DNA from: Chitinophagales bacterium
Lineage (GTDB): Bacteria; Bacteroidota; Bacteroidia; Chitinophagales; UBA2359
Reading direction: 5' to 3'
Assembly: GCA_041392475.1 (NCBI GenBank)
Contig: JAWKLZ010000003.1
Coordinates: 1,583,179-1,647,178, forward strand
DNA length: 64,000 nt
Shown: piece after piece, positions 1-7,662 of the stretch
Numbering within the stretch: position 1 is the stretch's first letter
How the letters are laid out: every line of letters starts with the position of its first letter
The notes under the pieces: generated by a model
The model's input: the letters and a program-made list of their open reading frames with translations, nothing else
What the model was told of the DNA's origin: nothing
Databases searched by the model: none
Program-made: the position numbers and the translations under genes

Positions 1-128
1 TGCAGTGAGGAAAAAAGACTTCAATGAGAAGGTATTGAAGTTTGTGATGTATATTTTATTGTTAATCGTTTTCATTTGAAAATGATGTTTTATTATTTTA
101 TAAATTTTTATTTAATGGTGAATGTGGT

Positions 129-199
129 AATTAGTGACTGGTTATTGGTTTTGTATAACCTTCAAACTTGAATCGGCTACAAATCACCAGTCACTAATT
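129..199. repeat. Inverted repeat downstream of susD homologue
   Basis: A perfect 14-bp inverted repeat (129-142 AATTAGTGACTGGT, 186-199 ACCAGTCACTAATT) with a 43-nt loop lies just past the 3' end of the SusD gene. It could fold in the susD transcript as a 3' stabilising hairpin. There is no U-run after it, so I do not call it an intrinsic terminator. The rest of 1-214 is AT-rich. A 25-codon open stretch ending in TGA at 77-79 on the plus strand could be the tail of a gene entering from the left, but it is too short to support. Confidence 0.4.
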
Positions 200-214
200 C
201 TTCTAATCACTAAA

Positions 215-1585
215 TTAATTATAACCAGGATTTTGTGTCAAAAGATTTTGACTCACATTGATTTCGTTTTGTGGAATAGGCAACAATAAATCAGTTGCTT
301 CAAAAGAATAACTTTGACCTGCTGCGAAAGCACTCAAGACTGATTCTGCTGCACCAAAACGTACCAAATCGTAAAAACGATGGTTTTCAAAAGCCAATTC
401 AACACGTCTTTCTTTCATCAACATTTCCTTGGTCAAAGTAGCACTACCATCTAAAGGCAATGTACTCAATCCCACTCTTGCTCTGATAGCATTGTAAGAA
501 GCAAGGGCATCCAAATCTTTGGTAGATGCGCCCCCTGCCATGATTGATTCGGCGTGCATCAAATAAACATCCGCCAATCGTAGAACAATCCAATCATTGC
601 CGCACAAACGAGCATCAGCAGAAGTCGTTAGGAATTTGCCTACTTCAGCAGTATTACTTGGATTGAAAAGTACGGCAGATCTTTCTGTATCTAAAGGATC
701 TACTGCTGCTACAAAGTCGCTGGTGACGTAGTTCAAGCCACTGACTCGACCGCCTGCGGTCATCTCAAAAGAGAAATCTTGGCTTTCGTTGGTATTGTCG
801 TTGAGGTAAGGAATGGCAAAGATGATTTCGTTGTTTCCTTCTGTATAAAACACATCTGAATAGTTTGCAAGCAATGAATAGTTTCCACTGGCTACTACAT
901 CTGCCAAGATAGCTTCTGCACCTGCATAATTTCCTTGTGTCAATTGAACTTTTGCTAAAAGTGCGGCTGCAGCACCACTTGTAGCCCGTCCGTAAGGCGA
1001 ACTTGCGGGTAATGCGCTTCTGGCAGCCGTCAAATCGGCTTCAATGAAAGCCAATACTGAGCTTGCAGCATCTCTATCGAAATAGTCGGTGTCGGTTTGG
1101 ATGATTACCTTGTCAATAATGGGTACACTACCAAAAGCTCTAACCAAATTGAAGTGAGACAAAGCTCTTGCAAATTTAGCTTCACCTTCAAATTGGCTTT
1201 TCAAAGTAGCATTGTTTACTACATCCAAATGTTCCAATACACGATTGGCTCTGAAAATCACATTGTAGTTGGCTAACCAGTAATCACCCACTGCAAGATT
1301 GGTAGGTTTTACATTGAAACTTTCAAACTGTGCCCAATCGCCTTCGCTTGATTTGGTTTTGGTGTTGTCGGAACGCATTTCTGTTAAGGCAAATTCACGC
1401 AAGGGAACTGCTTGAAGTCCATCGTAAATGGCTATCACTGCGCCTTGCACTTCTTCTACATTGGTATAGAAAGCGTTGTCGCCAATGGCAGATTTAGGAT
1501 TGAGGTTCAAGTCTTCTTTGTCACATGCCATGAAGAACATGGAGAAAATGAGAAAATAGATTGATTTATATATTTTATTTGTCAT
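215..1585 (-). CDS. RagB/SusD family nutrient-binding outer-membrane lipoprotein
   Basis: Surface lipoprotein that, in this family, captures glycans and acts as the lid of its SusC partner. The ATG at 1585 gives a short basic N-terminus, a hydrophobic segment and a lipobox ending FMAC (Cys about residue 21), followed by DKEDL, an acidic stretch typical of the surface-export signal. An upstream in-frame TTG (1615) would bury the signal and is rejected. Length (about 456 aa) is normal. The N-terminal half has the helical TPR-like pattern (EAKFARALSHFNLVRAFGSV, then repeated Ala-rich helices 'AAALLAKVQLTQGNYAGAEA'). The C-terminus has the conserved 'KERRVELAFENHRFYDLVRF' and ends in 'LLPIPQNEI' and 'QNPGYN', classic SusD tail motifs. 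It lies 79 bp downstream of the SusC gene on the same strand and is almost certainly co-transcribed. Substrate cannot be read from sequence. Confidence 0.95.
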   Translation of the reverse strand: MTNKIYKSIYFLIFSMFFMACDKEDLNLNPKSAIGDNAFYTNVEEVQGAVIAIYDGLQAVPLREFALTEMRSDNTKTKSSEGDWAQFESFNVKPTNLAVGDYWLANYNVIFRANRVLEHLDVVNNATLKSQFEGEAKFARALSHFNLVRAFGSVPIIDKVIIQTDTDYFDRDAASSVLAFIEADLTAARSALPASSPYGRATSGAAAALLAKVQLTQGNYAGAEAILADVVASGNYSLLANYSDVFYTEGNNEIIFAIPYLNDNTNESQDFSFEMTAGGRVSGLNYVTSDFVAAVDPLDTERSAVLFNPSNTAEVGKFLTTSADARLCGNDWIVLRLADVYLMHAESIMAGGASTKDLDALASYNAIRARVGLSTLPLDGSATLTKEMLMKERRVELAFENHRFYDLVRFGAAESVLSAFAAGQSYSFEATDLLLPIPQNEINVSQNLLTQNPGYN

Positions 1586-1664
1586 TATTTTATTTTTTGA
1601 TTTTAGAGAGTACAATAGAAAACAGAGGTTTTTTTAAACTTCTATTTTCTCAATGCTTCATCGT

Positions 1665-4600
1665 TTAAAAAGCAAGGTTTACACCAGCCGAAATGGTTCT
1701 ATAAAGAGGTGCGGGGCCTCTTTGATAGCCGAAAGTCAATGGAGAGGATAATCCTGCTACTGTTCCTTCACCTGATCCTTCTGGATTGTAACCCACATAA
1801 CCGTCTGCCATAATGTAAAGCAGGTTTTGTGCGCCAACATAGACTCTTAATTTTTGAATTCCAATGTTTTCTAGCATATTTCGTTTGAAGGTATAACCCA
1901 GGTTTAAGTTCCTCAATGCAACATAAGAAGCATCTTGAATATCATCGTTGGTGAAAATTCGCTCTACAACCAAATCTTTGTCTGGGAAGTCGCTGGTATA
2001 ATCTTGACTGCTTGCAAACTCATTGTTGATATACTGTGAAGAAATGTTTCGGATTTCTGCGCCGTGTGAGCCTTGGAACATGAAACTCAAATCAAAGCCT
2101 TTGAAGTTGAAGTTATTGCTTACACTCCAAATCAAATCTGGATAAGGTGAACCCAACACGGTACGGTCGTCGGTGTCAATTACACCGTCGCCATTCAAGT
2201 CTTTTGCGTACACATCTTGTGATTGTCCATTGATAGGATAGTAAGGATCATTGATGTATTGAGGGTCAATTTCCCCTTTCACAACGTAGCCGTAGTAAGA
2301 AGAAATAGGACTCCCTTCTAATGCAATCCATTCGGCAGCACGTTTGTCGTCCACGATGCTGATGAGTCCGTCTGCTCCTGCAAAGTCGATAAGTGTATTT
2401 TTGTTGTGGGTAAATATAGCAGAAGTCGACCATGAGAAGTCTGGACCTTTCACGTTTTTAGAACGCAATTCCAATTCAAAGCCTTTGTTTTCTACCACAC
2501 CTTTGTTCACCAATGCCGTTCCAAAACCTGTCACTGAAGGAATCGGAAGGTCTAACAATAAATCTTCACTTGTTCTATTATAGTAGTCAAAAGATAAACC
2601 AAAACGACCGTCAAAGAAAGAGGCATCAATCCCAGGGTTGTATTCAACTAATTTTTCCCATTGAAGTTCAGAGTTGGATATGTTGGTGGCATTGAAGCCC
2701 GTTGAAGTACCGCCAAGAGCTGTTCCGACAGGAGAAACCAAACCGATGTAATCGTATTCTCCAATACCTGAATTACTTCCTGTGATACCGTAACTGAACC
2801 GAAGTTTTAAGTCAGAGATAAATCTATTGGCCACCAAAAAATCTTCTTGTGAAACTCTCCAACCGACAGATGCTGCGGGGAAAAATCCAAATTTATTGTC
2901 TGGTCCAAATTTGGAACTACCGTCTGTTCTGGCACTCACCGAAAGCAAATATTTGTCCTTGTAAGCATAGGTGATTCTCGATAAGTATGACACCAATTTT
3001 TCTTCAAATTCAGTGGTTTCGCCCCCTACCAAGTTTGCAGCAGGAATAGTTTCGATGTAGTCAAACGCATAACCTGCTGCTTCCAACGAACTGTATTCTC
3101 TGTCCCATTGCTCATACGCAAAACCTGCTACTACACCAATTTCGTGGTCGCCAAAATCCTTATTGAAGTTCAAGGTACTTTCCGAAACCGTGTGAAATTC
3201 GGTAGCAGAACTTCTGATGGATTCAGAGTCGGCAGCTCCATTTCTGGATGCTTGTACACCTGCCCACTGGGTATTTTTGGTTTCTCTAAAATCACCACCA
3301 ACAGATTGCTTGAAGAAAAATCCATCTGCAATGTTTACGTTCACATAAGCATTGGCGAATATTTTGGTTTGGAACTTACGTCGATCTCGCTCCAATACTT
3401 TTGCCAAAGCACTTTGATTAGAAGTTGAACTGATGTCTAAGCCATTGCCTGTACTCGGTTGACCTGCTGCCAAATCGTAGTCGTCGAACATACGTTCCAT
3501 CGCATAGTCACCGATTTGGGCATTTGCCCATCGGCCATTTTCTCTGGTTCTATTGACAAACTGAATCGTGTTTTCGTCTAAGTATAGCGGCAGCCAAGGG
3601 TTTTGACGAATCGCATCGTGAATACCAATTGGGAATCTTCTCTGCTCAGTATGAGATGGGTTCAATACGACTCCAAAAGAAATCCGATCGTTGATTTTGG
3701 TATCTAAATTCAGTCGGAAGTTGAGTTTTTTGAAATTGTCGGTAAGTAGTACACCTTCATCGTTCAGATAACTCATAGATGCTCTAAATTGGGTGTTTTT
3801 ACTTCCCCCTCTTGCCGCCAAGGAATGACTTTGAATCGCACCTCCGTCAAACATCACATCTTCCCAATTGGTGTAACTACCCAATTGTTGAATGTATTTT
3901 GCTCGGTCGGTTAATTCTCCATTTTCTGCTTGGACAAACTGCAACCAATCATCTACTGTGGTCAAAACATCTGTTTCAGGAACAGATTTGAAGCCTACAT
4001 AACTATCATAGGTAAATTTAGTCGGACCTTCTTTTCCTTGTTTGGTGGTAATCATCAAAATACCATTTGCCCCTCTCGAACCGTAAATGGCAGAAGAAGC
4101 TGCGTCTTTTAGCACTTCAATGGATTCGACATCGTTCATGTCCAAACTGGAAAGAAAGTCGGCATCCGTACCTACACTGATTCCATCGACAACAATCAAA
4201 GGGTTGGAATCAAAGGAAATAGAACCTTGCCCACGTACTCGAATCGTTGGAGCCTCACCCGCAGCAGGGTTGGTCATTTGGATGTTTACACCCGCTACTT
4301 GTCCTACCAAAGCATCATCTACACGAGAAATCGGAATTTGATCGAGTTGTTCGTTTTTCACTTTGGAGATAGAACCTGTGAGGTGGGATTTTTTCTGTCC
4401 ACCATAACCAATAACTACAATCTGATCGAGTTGAGCCACATCGGTTTTCATTACCAAATTAATTGCAGTAGCACCATTGACAGTTACTTCTTGGGTTTTG
4501 TAACTGATGTAACTAAATACCAATACATCGCCTTCTTCAGCATCAATACTGTATTTGCCATCTAAGTCAGTAACCGTTCCGTTTGTAGTTCCTTTTACTA

Positions 4601-4796
4601 AAACTGTCACACCAATAAGCGGTTGTCCATCTTCTTCCGAAGTAATGGTTCCGCTTACCGTAGGAGGAATATTGGTAATAGATTGCTCATTCAGTAGGAT
4701 ATTCCCCACTATAGATTGAGGTAAACATAGCACAATTGCCAGCAAGCAAAAAGCTAATTTTAAAAGTTTGATTTTTTTTGTTAATTTTGTTATCAT
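1665..4796 (-). CDS. SusC/RagA family TonB-linked outer-membrane transporter
   Basis: Large outer-membrane TonB-dependent transporter (1043 aa, usual family size) that imports glycan oligomers with the SusD lid encoded next. A signal peptide covers about residues 1-32 (KKIKLLKLAFCLLAIVLCL). A carboxypeptidase-like regulatory domain follows (about 48-125, 'GTITSEEDGQPLIGVTVLVK'), then the family segment 'VVIGYGGQKKSHLTGSIS', the plug domain (about 140-255, with 'NPLIVVDG' and 'GSRGANGILMITTKQGK'), and a beta-barrel to the C-terminus, which ends in the aromatic '...SAGVNLAF'. 'VYAKDLNGDGVIDTDDRTVL' near residue 870 is the calcium-binding-like loop common in this family. The ATG at 4796 fits the signal peptide. 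A 10-bp hairpin sits about 30 nt upstream of the start (see 4825-4850). First gene of the susCD pair. Confidence 0.96.
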   Translation of the reverse strand: MITKLTKKIKLLKLAFCLLAIVLCLPQSIVGNILLNEQSITNIPPTVSGTITSEEDGQPLIGVTVLVKGTTNGTVTDLDGKYSIDAEEGDVLVFSYISYKTQEVTVNGATAINLVMKTDVAQLDQIVVIGYGGQKKSHLTGSISKVKNEQLDQIPISRVDDALVGQVAGVNIQMTNPAAGEAPTIRVRGQGSISFDSNPLIVVDGISVGTDADFLSSLDMNDVESIEVLKDAASSAIYGSRGANGILMITTKQGKEGPTKFTYDSYVGFKSVPETDVLTTVDDWLQFVQAENGELTDRAKYIQQLGSYTNWEDVMFDGGAIQSHSLAARGGSKNTQFRASMSYLNDEGVLLTDNFKKLNFRLNLDTKINDRISFGVVLNPSHTEQRRFPIGIHDAIRQNPWLPLYLDENTIQFVNRTRENGRWANAQIGDYAMERMFDDYDLAAGQPSTGNGLDISSTSNQSALAKVLERDRRKFQTKIFANAYVNVNIADGFFFKQSVGGDFRETKNTQWAGVQASRNGAADSESIRSSATEFHTVSESTLNFNKDFGDHEIGVVAGFAYEQWDREYSSLEAAGYAFDYIETIPAANLVGGETTEFEEKLVSYLSRITYAYKDKYLLSVSARTDGSSKFGPDNKFGFFPAASVGWRVSQEDFLVANRFISDLKLRFSYGITGSNSGIGEYDYIGLVSPVGTALGGTSTGFNATNISNSELQWEKLVEYNPGIDASFFDGRFGLSFDYYNRTSEDLLLDLPIPSVTGFGTALVNKGVVENKGFELELRSKNVKGPDFSWSTSAIFTHNKNTLIDFAGADGLISIVDDKRAAEWIALEGSPISSYYGYVVKGEIDPQYINDPYYPINGQSQDVYAKDLNGDGVIDTDDRTVLGSPYPDLIWSVSNNFNFKGFDLSFMFQGSHGAEIRNISSQYINNEFASSQDYTSDFPDKDLVVERIFTNDDIQDASYVALRNLNLGYTFKRNMLENIGIQKLRVYVGAQNLLYIMADGYVGYNPEGSGEGTVAGLSSPLTFGYQRGPAPLYRTISAGVNLAF

Positions 4797-4824
4797 AACG
4801 CAACATTTTGTTTGTGATTTTACT

Positions 4825-4853
4825 AAAGCTCACACTGCCATGTGGGCTTTTTT
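4825..4853 (+). terminator. Hairpin with T-run in the susC 5' leader region
   Basis: 4825-4834 AAAGCTCACA pairs with 4841-4850 TGTGGGCTTT (10 bp, one G-T), loop of 6 nt, followed on the plus strand by TTT. Read on plus it looks like an intrinsic terminator, but no plus-strand gene precedes it. Read on minus it is a hairpin in the untranslated leader of the SusC gene. It could end a short antisense transcript or regulate the leader; neither is proven. Confidence 0.4.
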
Positions 4854-5015
4854 ATCAATAATTATATACTTCGTTTTAGGCAAAAAATTCCCCTTCAATA
4901 GGAGAAATCTTGTTGATAAATTCTTTTGTTATGGCTTAAAATTTTGTCTTTACCTCTTCTAAAACTTATTGATAGATGAGGTGTGAATCCAGTCAGTCTG
5001 GGGCTAAATGATAAG

Positions 5016-5050
5016 CAAGAGTTGGCAACTGATAGTTACCAGTTCTCTTG
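5016..5050. promoter_or_regulatory. Interrupted palindrome between regulator and susC
   Basis: CAAGAG (5016-5021) and CTCTTG (5045-5050) flank an inner near-palindrome AACTG...CAGTT (5027-5031 and 5040-5044). The element begins 4 nt after the stop of the GntR-type regulator and about 220 bp upstream of the SusC start. It may be a 3' hairpin of the regulator mRNA or an operator for the susCD transcript. There is no T-run on the minus strand, so terminator function is weakly supported. Confidence 0.35.
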
Positions 5051-5054
5051 TTAT

Positions 5055-5783
5055 TTATAATAATCTTCCATTTCCTTGTTTCAGTTCATTGCTGTATTTG
5101 ATGACATCGCTCAAATGCAAACGCATCGCTTTTGATGCCAGCTCAGGCTCTTGATTTACAATGTGTTCTAATATGTCTTGATGTTCTTCCAAAACTTTAT
5201 TGAAGTGGTCTTCTTTACAAATGTCCAATTTGATAAAACTGCTGATGATATCGGGAATAATAATCAGCATCAAGGACTTCAATACCGAATTTTTACTAGC
5301 TTCGGCAATTTTGAGGTGAAACATCAAATCTTCTTCAATGGCCTGCTTGCCATTCTTCACCTTTTCAGCATAAGCTTCCGATGCTTTTTGGATATTGATA
5401 ATGTCTTCTGGAGTACGTCGCAAAGCTGCAAGGCTCGCTGCATTGGTTTCAAGCATCACCCTAGTTTCGACCAAAGAAGCAAAATCATTGTTTTCGAGTT
5501 TCAATACATCTGTAATTAGTCCCTCCAAAGCTGCAATACCAATTCCTGCCACAATGGTACCGCTTTGAGGAAGTGTTTTTAATATGCCGTAAAATTCTAA
5601 TTTTCGGATGGCATCTCGGACGTGTGTTCTACCTACGCCCAACCTTTCCGCTAATTTTCGTTCTGGAGGAAGTTTGTCACCTGGTTCTAATTGTCCAGAA
5701 GTGATCAAACTTCTGATTTGCTTGATGATTTTATCAACAGGGGTTTCAATAACTATTTCTTGGAAATTTTTTAGTACACTCAT
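5055..5783 (-). CDS. GntR family transcriptional regulator, FadR (FCD) subfamily
   Basis: Cytoplasmic ligand-responsive repressor, 242 aa, normal for FadR-type regulators. Residues about 12-75 are the winged helix-turn-helix: 'IRSLITSGQLEPGDKLPPER' and 'LAERLGVGRTHVRDAIRKLE' are diagnostic. Residues about 95-225 are the all-helical FCD ligand domain, with 'LVETRVMLETNAASLAA', 'FHLKIAEASKN' and 'EEHQDILEHI' carrying the acidic and His metal/ligand positions of the family. It precedes susCD on the same strand, 258 bp away. FCD regulators beside Bacteroidota glycan loci often sense uronates or related acids, for example the alginate regulator of Zobellia, so a uronate-responsive locus is a reasonable guess only. 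A perfect palindrome lies between its putative promoter and its start (5801-5822), which suggests autoregulation. Confidence 0.93.
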   Translation of the reverse strand: MSVLKNFQEIVIETPVDKIIKQIRSLITSGQLEPGDKLPPERKLAERLGVGRTHVRDAIRKLEFYGILKTLPQSGTIVAGIGIAALEGLITDVLKLENNDFASLVETRVMLETNAASLAALRRTPEDIINIQKASEAYAEKVKNGKQAIEEDLMFHLKIAEASKNSVLKSLMLIIIPDIISSFIKLDICKEDHFNKVLEEHQDILEHIVNQEPELASKAMRLHLSDVIKYSNELKQGNGRLL

Positions 5784-5800
5784 ATCACTATTGGTTGGCT

Positions 5801-5822
5801 AAAAATTGGTCTGCCAATTTTT
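5801..5822. promoter_or_regulatory. Candidate FadR-type operator
   Basis: Perfect 9-bp inverted repeat AAAAATTGG-TCTG-CCAATTTTT. The core TTGGTCTGCCAA resembles the TGGT-n-ACCA operators of the FadR subfamily. It lies 17 bp upstream of the regulator's start codon and 7 bp downstream of a -7 element. Autoregulation is inferred. Confidence 0.5.
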
Positions 5823-5829
5823 GGTTTGA

Positions 5830-5837
5830 CAAATATA
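5830..5837 (-). promoter_or_regulatory. -7 element upstream of GntR-type regulator
   Basis: On the minus strand this reads TATATTTG, an exact TAnnTTTG match to the Bacteroidota -7 consensus, about 47 nt upstream of the start codon. No well-spaced -33 TTG is evident. An 8-bp match like this can occur by chance in AT-rich DNA. Confidence 0.4.
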
Positions 5838-5963
5838 GACGAAATTTTTTACAAAAAAAAACAAATTTTAGATTTGTAAAGAAAAAAAAATAGTTGGGAA
5901 TATTTTAACCCTTCTTAACTTAAATTAAAATGTTTGTTAATGCTAAAAAATAAATTTTTTTGC

Positions 5964-5971
5964 TAAGTTTG
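5964..5971 (+). promoter_or_regulatory. -7 element upstream of DUF1761 gene
   Basis: TAAGTTTG matches TAnnTTTG and sits 33 bp before the ATG at 6005, giving a leader of about 27 nt. No -33 element at the usual spacing; the nearest upstream TTTG is 27 bp away. Confidence 0.4.
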
Positions 5972-6004
5972 TAAGGTATTTTCTAATCCAAAACAAATAA
6001 TATT

Positions 6005-6517
6005 ATGCCTACAAATTTCTACATGTATTTTCTCGTTGCACTGATTCCTTTACTTGTTGGAGCGGTGTATTATCATCCCAAAGTAATGGGAGGAGCTTGG
6101 ATGAAAACCAACGGCTTTACCGAAGAAAGCCTACAGGGTGCCAATATGGCGTTGATTTTTGGACTGTGTTATGTGTTCAGCTTTTTCATAGCTTTTTTCT
6201 TGGGAGGTTTGGTCATTCATCAAGGTCAAGTATTTGCTATGATGATGCCTGATGTAATGGAGTCGGGAAGTGCTGCTCAACAGACTTTTAATGATTTGAT
6301 GGCTACTTACGGCAATAATTTTAGGTCATTTGGTCATGGCGCAATACATGGAACTATTACCACAATTTTCTTTTTGCTGCCAGTGATTGCGATTAATGCA
6401 CTTTTTGAAAGAAGGGGATGGAAATATGTATTGATTCATACGGGGTATTGGCTCATCAGTTTGATATTGATGGGAGGTATTTTGTGTCAAACACTCGTTT
6501 ATGCTTCTTTGTCTTAA
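6005..6517 (+). CDS. DUF1761 family integral membrane protein
   Basis: A 170-aa inner-membrane protein of unknown function. The N-terminus 'FLVALIPLLVGAVYYHPKVM' followed by 'GGAWMKTNGFTEESL' is the signature of the DUF1761 family: a first membrane helix, then a short W-containing loop. Three more hydrophobic helices are visible at about 50-72 (ALIFGLCYVFSFFIAFFLGG), 115-135 and 145-168. The ATG at 6005 is the first in frame after a -7 promoter element and matches the family start. Monocistronic: a weak terminator follows at 6599-6671. No functional claim can be made. Confidence 0.85.
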   Translation: MPTNFYMYFLVALIPLLVGAVYYHPKVMGGAWMKTNGFTEESLQGANMALIFGLCYVFSFFIAFFLGGLVIHQGQVFAMMMPDVMESGSAAQQTFNDLMATYGNNFRSFGHGAIHGTITTIFFLLPVIAINALFERRGWKYVLIHTGYWLISLILMGGILCQTLVYASLS

Positions 6518-6598
6518 CCGATTTGAAGTTTATAAAAGGCTTTTGAAGATTGTGTTAAAGAAACCTAAATTTTTATCCTGATTTTCTTAGAAAGAATA

Positions 6599-6671
6599 AC
6601 CCAATAAGCTGCAATACAGAAGAATAGACTCATTTCTTTTTTTAAAAATAGCAGTTTATTGGGTATTTTTA
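6599..6671 (+). terminator. Probable terminator after DUF1761 gene
   Basis: ACCCAATAAGCTG (6599-6611) pairs with CAGTTTATTGGGT (6652-6664), 12 of 13 bp, with a 40-nt loop, then ATTTTTA. The long loop makes it weak. The rest of the 6518-6746 gap shows nothing else. Confidence 0.4.
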
Positions 6672-6746
6672 TAGTTGAAAGGGGAGTTTTTGGGAACTTA
6701 TTGATGGATTTAGTAGCTTTATTGGTACTAACTAATAGAATCAGCT

Positions 6747-7562
6747 ATGCTTTCAAAATTGACTCATTTTCTCGCTCATTTTCTTATTCACTTCACATTG
6801 GGCTTGTCTTTTTTTTCCAAAGCCGTCTCTTTTATCCAAAAACATGAACTTTGGAAGGGAATGAAACAATATGGTTGGTTGAATAGACTTTCTGTATTGG
6901 CAGGTGTTGTATTGGGAGTCAAGATATTTATGATGTTGATGGAATTTCTACTCAACATACCTCTCTTCAATCCCATTGAGATGACAAGCAGCATTTTTCA
7001 TTTGTTTAGCAAAGTAGGTACAGAAAGTTACCAACTTTTCTTTTTGGGTGGTTTTAAATATCTCATTGTCTTGGCTTTGGAGGTGTTGATTATTCATTTT
7101 GGTGGAAAAACTACGGAGGTACTTACAGGAGTTCCATTTCATTTGACCTTCAAAGAATTCATTGCAGATCAGATTAGAGCTGTGAAGGTGATTATTCAAA
7201 AGTATATTTTGGAGTTGATTGTCACAATCATTATCGGCATTGTTCTTGGCATTTTGGGCATAGATTTTCTCAAAACACCTTTGATTTTTATCGCTCAGTG
7301 TTATTTTTTGGGAGTAGTTCTTATGGACAATTACTTCAAACAGAGGGGTAAAACGGTTAGACAAAGTGAGGAAATCATACGCCGATATGCAGGTTTGGCC
7401 ACTGCTATTGGGATGGTGTTTTACATTCTACTTTTCATACCTATTATTGGAGCTGTGATGGGTGCGTGTATTGCAGCAGTAGCGAGTACTTTGGCATTGC
7501 ATAAATTGAAGCCTTTGGAGCAAGGACAAACTCAAAAAGTGGAAATTGGAGGCTATGTTTGA
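6747..7562 (+). CDS. Polytopic membrane protein of unknown function
   Basis: A 271-aa integral membrane protein that I do not recognise. Hydrophobic segments are visible at about 48-70 (RLSVLAGVVLGVKIFMMLME), 98-118 (FFLGGFKYLIVLALEVLIIH), a long double segment at 148-190 (ELIVTIIIGIVLGILGIDF then 'FIAQCYFLGVV'), and 212-250 (AGLATAIGMVFYILLFIPII then 'GAVMGACIAAVASTLAL'). The pattern, with a cytoplasmic basic loop 'FKQRGKTVRQSEEIIRRYAG' before the last pair, recalls EI24/CysZ-like permeases, but no key residue confirms that. The start ATG at 6747 is the first supported one. Flanked by unrelated genes on the same strand. Confidence 0.75.
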   Translation: MLSKLTHFLAHFLIHFTLGLSFFSKAVSFIQKHELWKGMKQYGWLNRLSVLAGVVLGVKIFMMLMEFLLNIPLFNPIEMTSSIFHLFSKVGTESYQLFFLGGFKYLIVLALEVLIIHFGGKTTEVLTGVPFHLTFKEFIADQIRAVKVIIQKYILELIVTIIIGIVLGILGIDFLKTPLIFIAQCYFLGVVLMDNYFKQRGKTVRQSEEIIRRYAGLATAIGMVFYILLFIPIIGAVMGACIAAVASTLALHKLKPLEQGQTQKVEIGGYV

Positions 7563-7662
7563 GGTTCAGATAATTGAATTTCAATAATTCGGATAAATAA
7601 TTGTAAGAGAAGGGAATAAAATCATTTGAAAGGTTGTCTAAAAGGTATTATTTTTATCTAAA

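Noticed and set aside
1..79. C-terminal fragment of a plus-strand gene entering from the left edge
   Set aside because: Only about 25 open codons ending at TGA 77-79; too short to support against chance.
4768..4962. A 64-codon plus-strand gene upstream of susC
   Set aside because: It spans the SusC start and its leader hairpin, has no homology pattern and no supported start; an antisense RNA is a better alternative.
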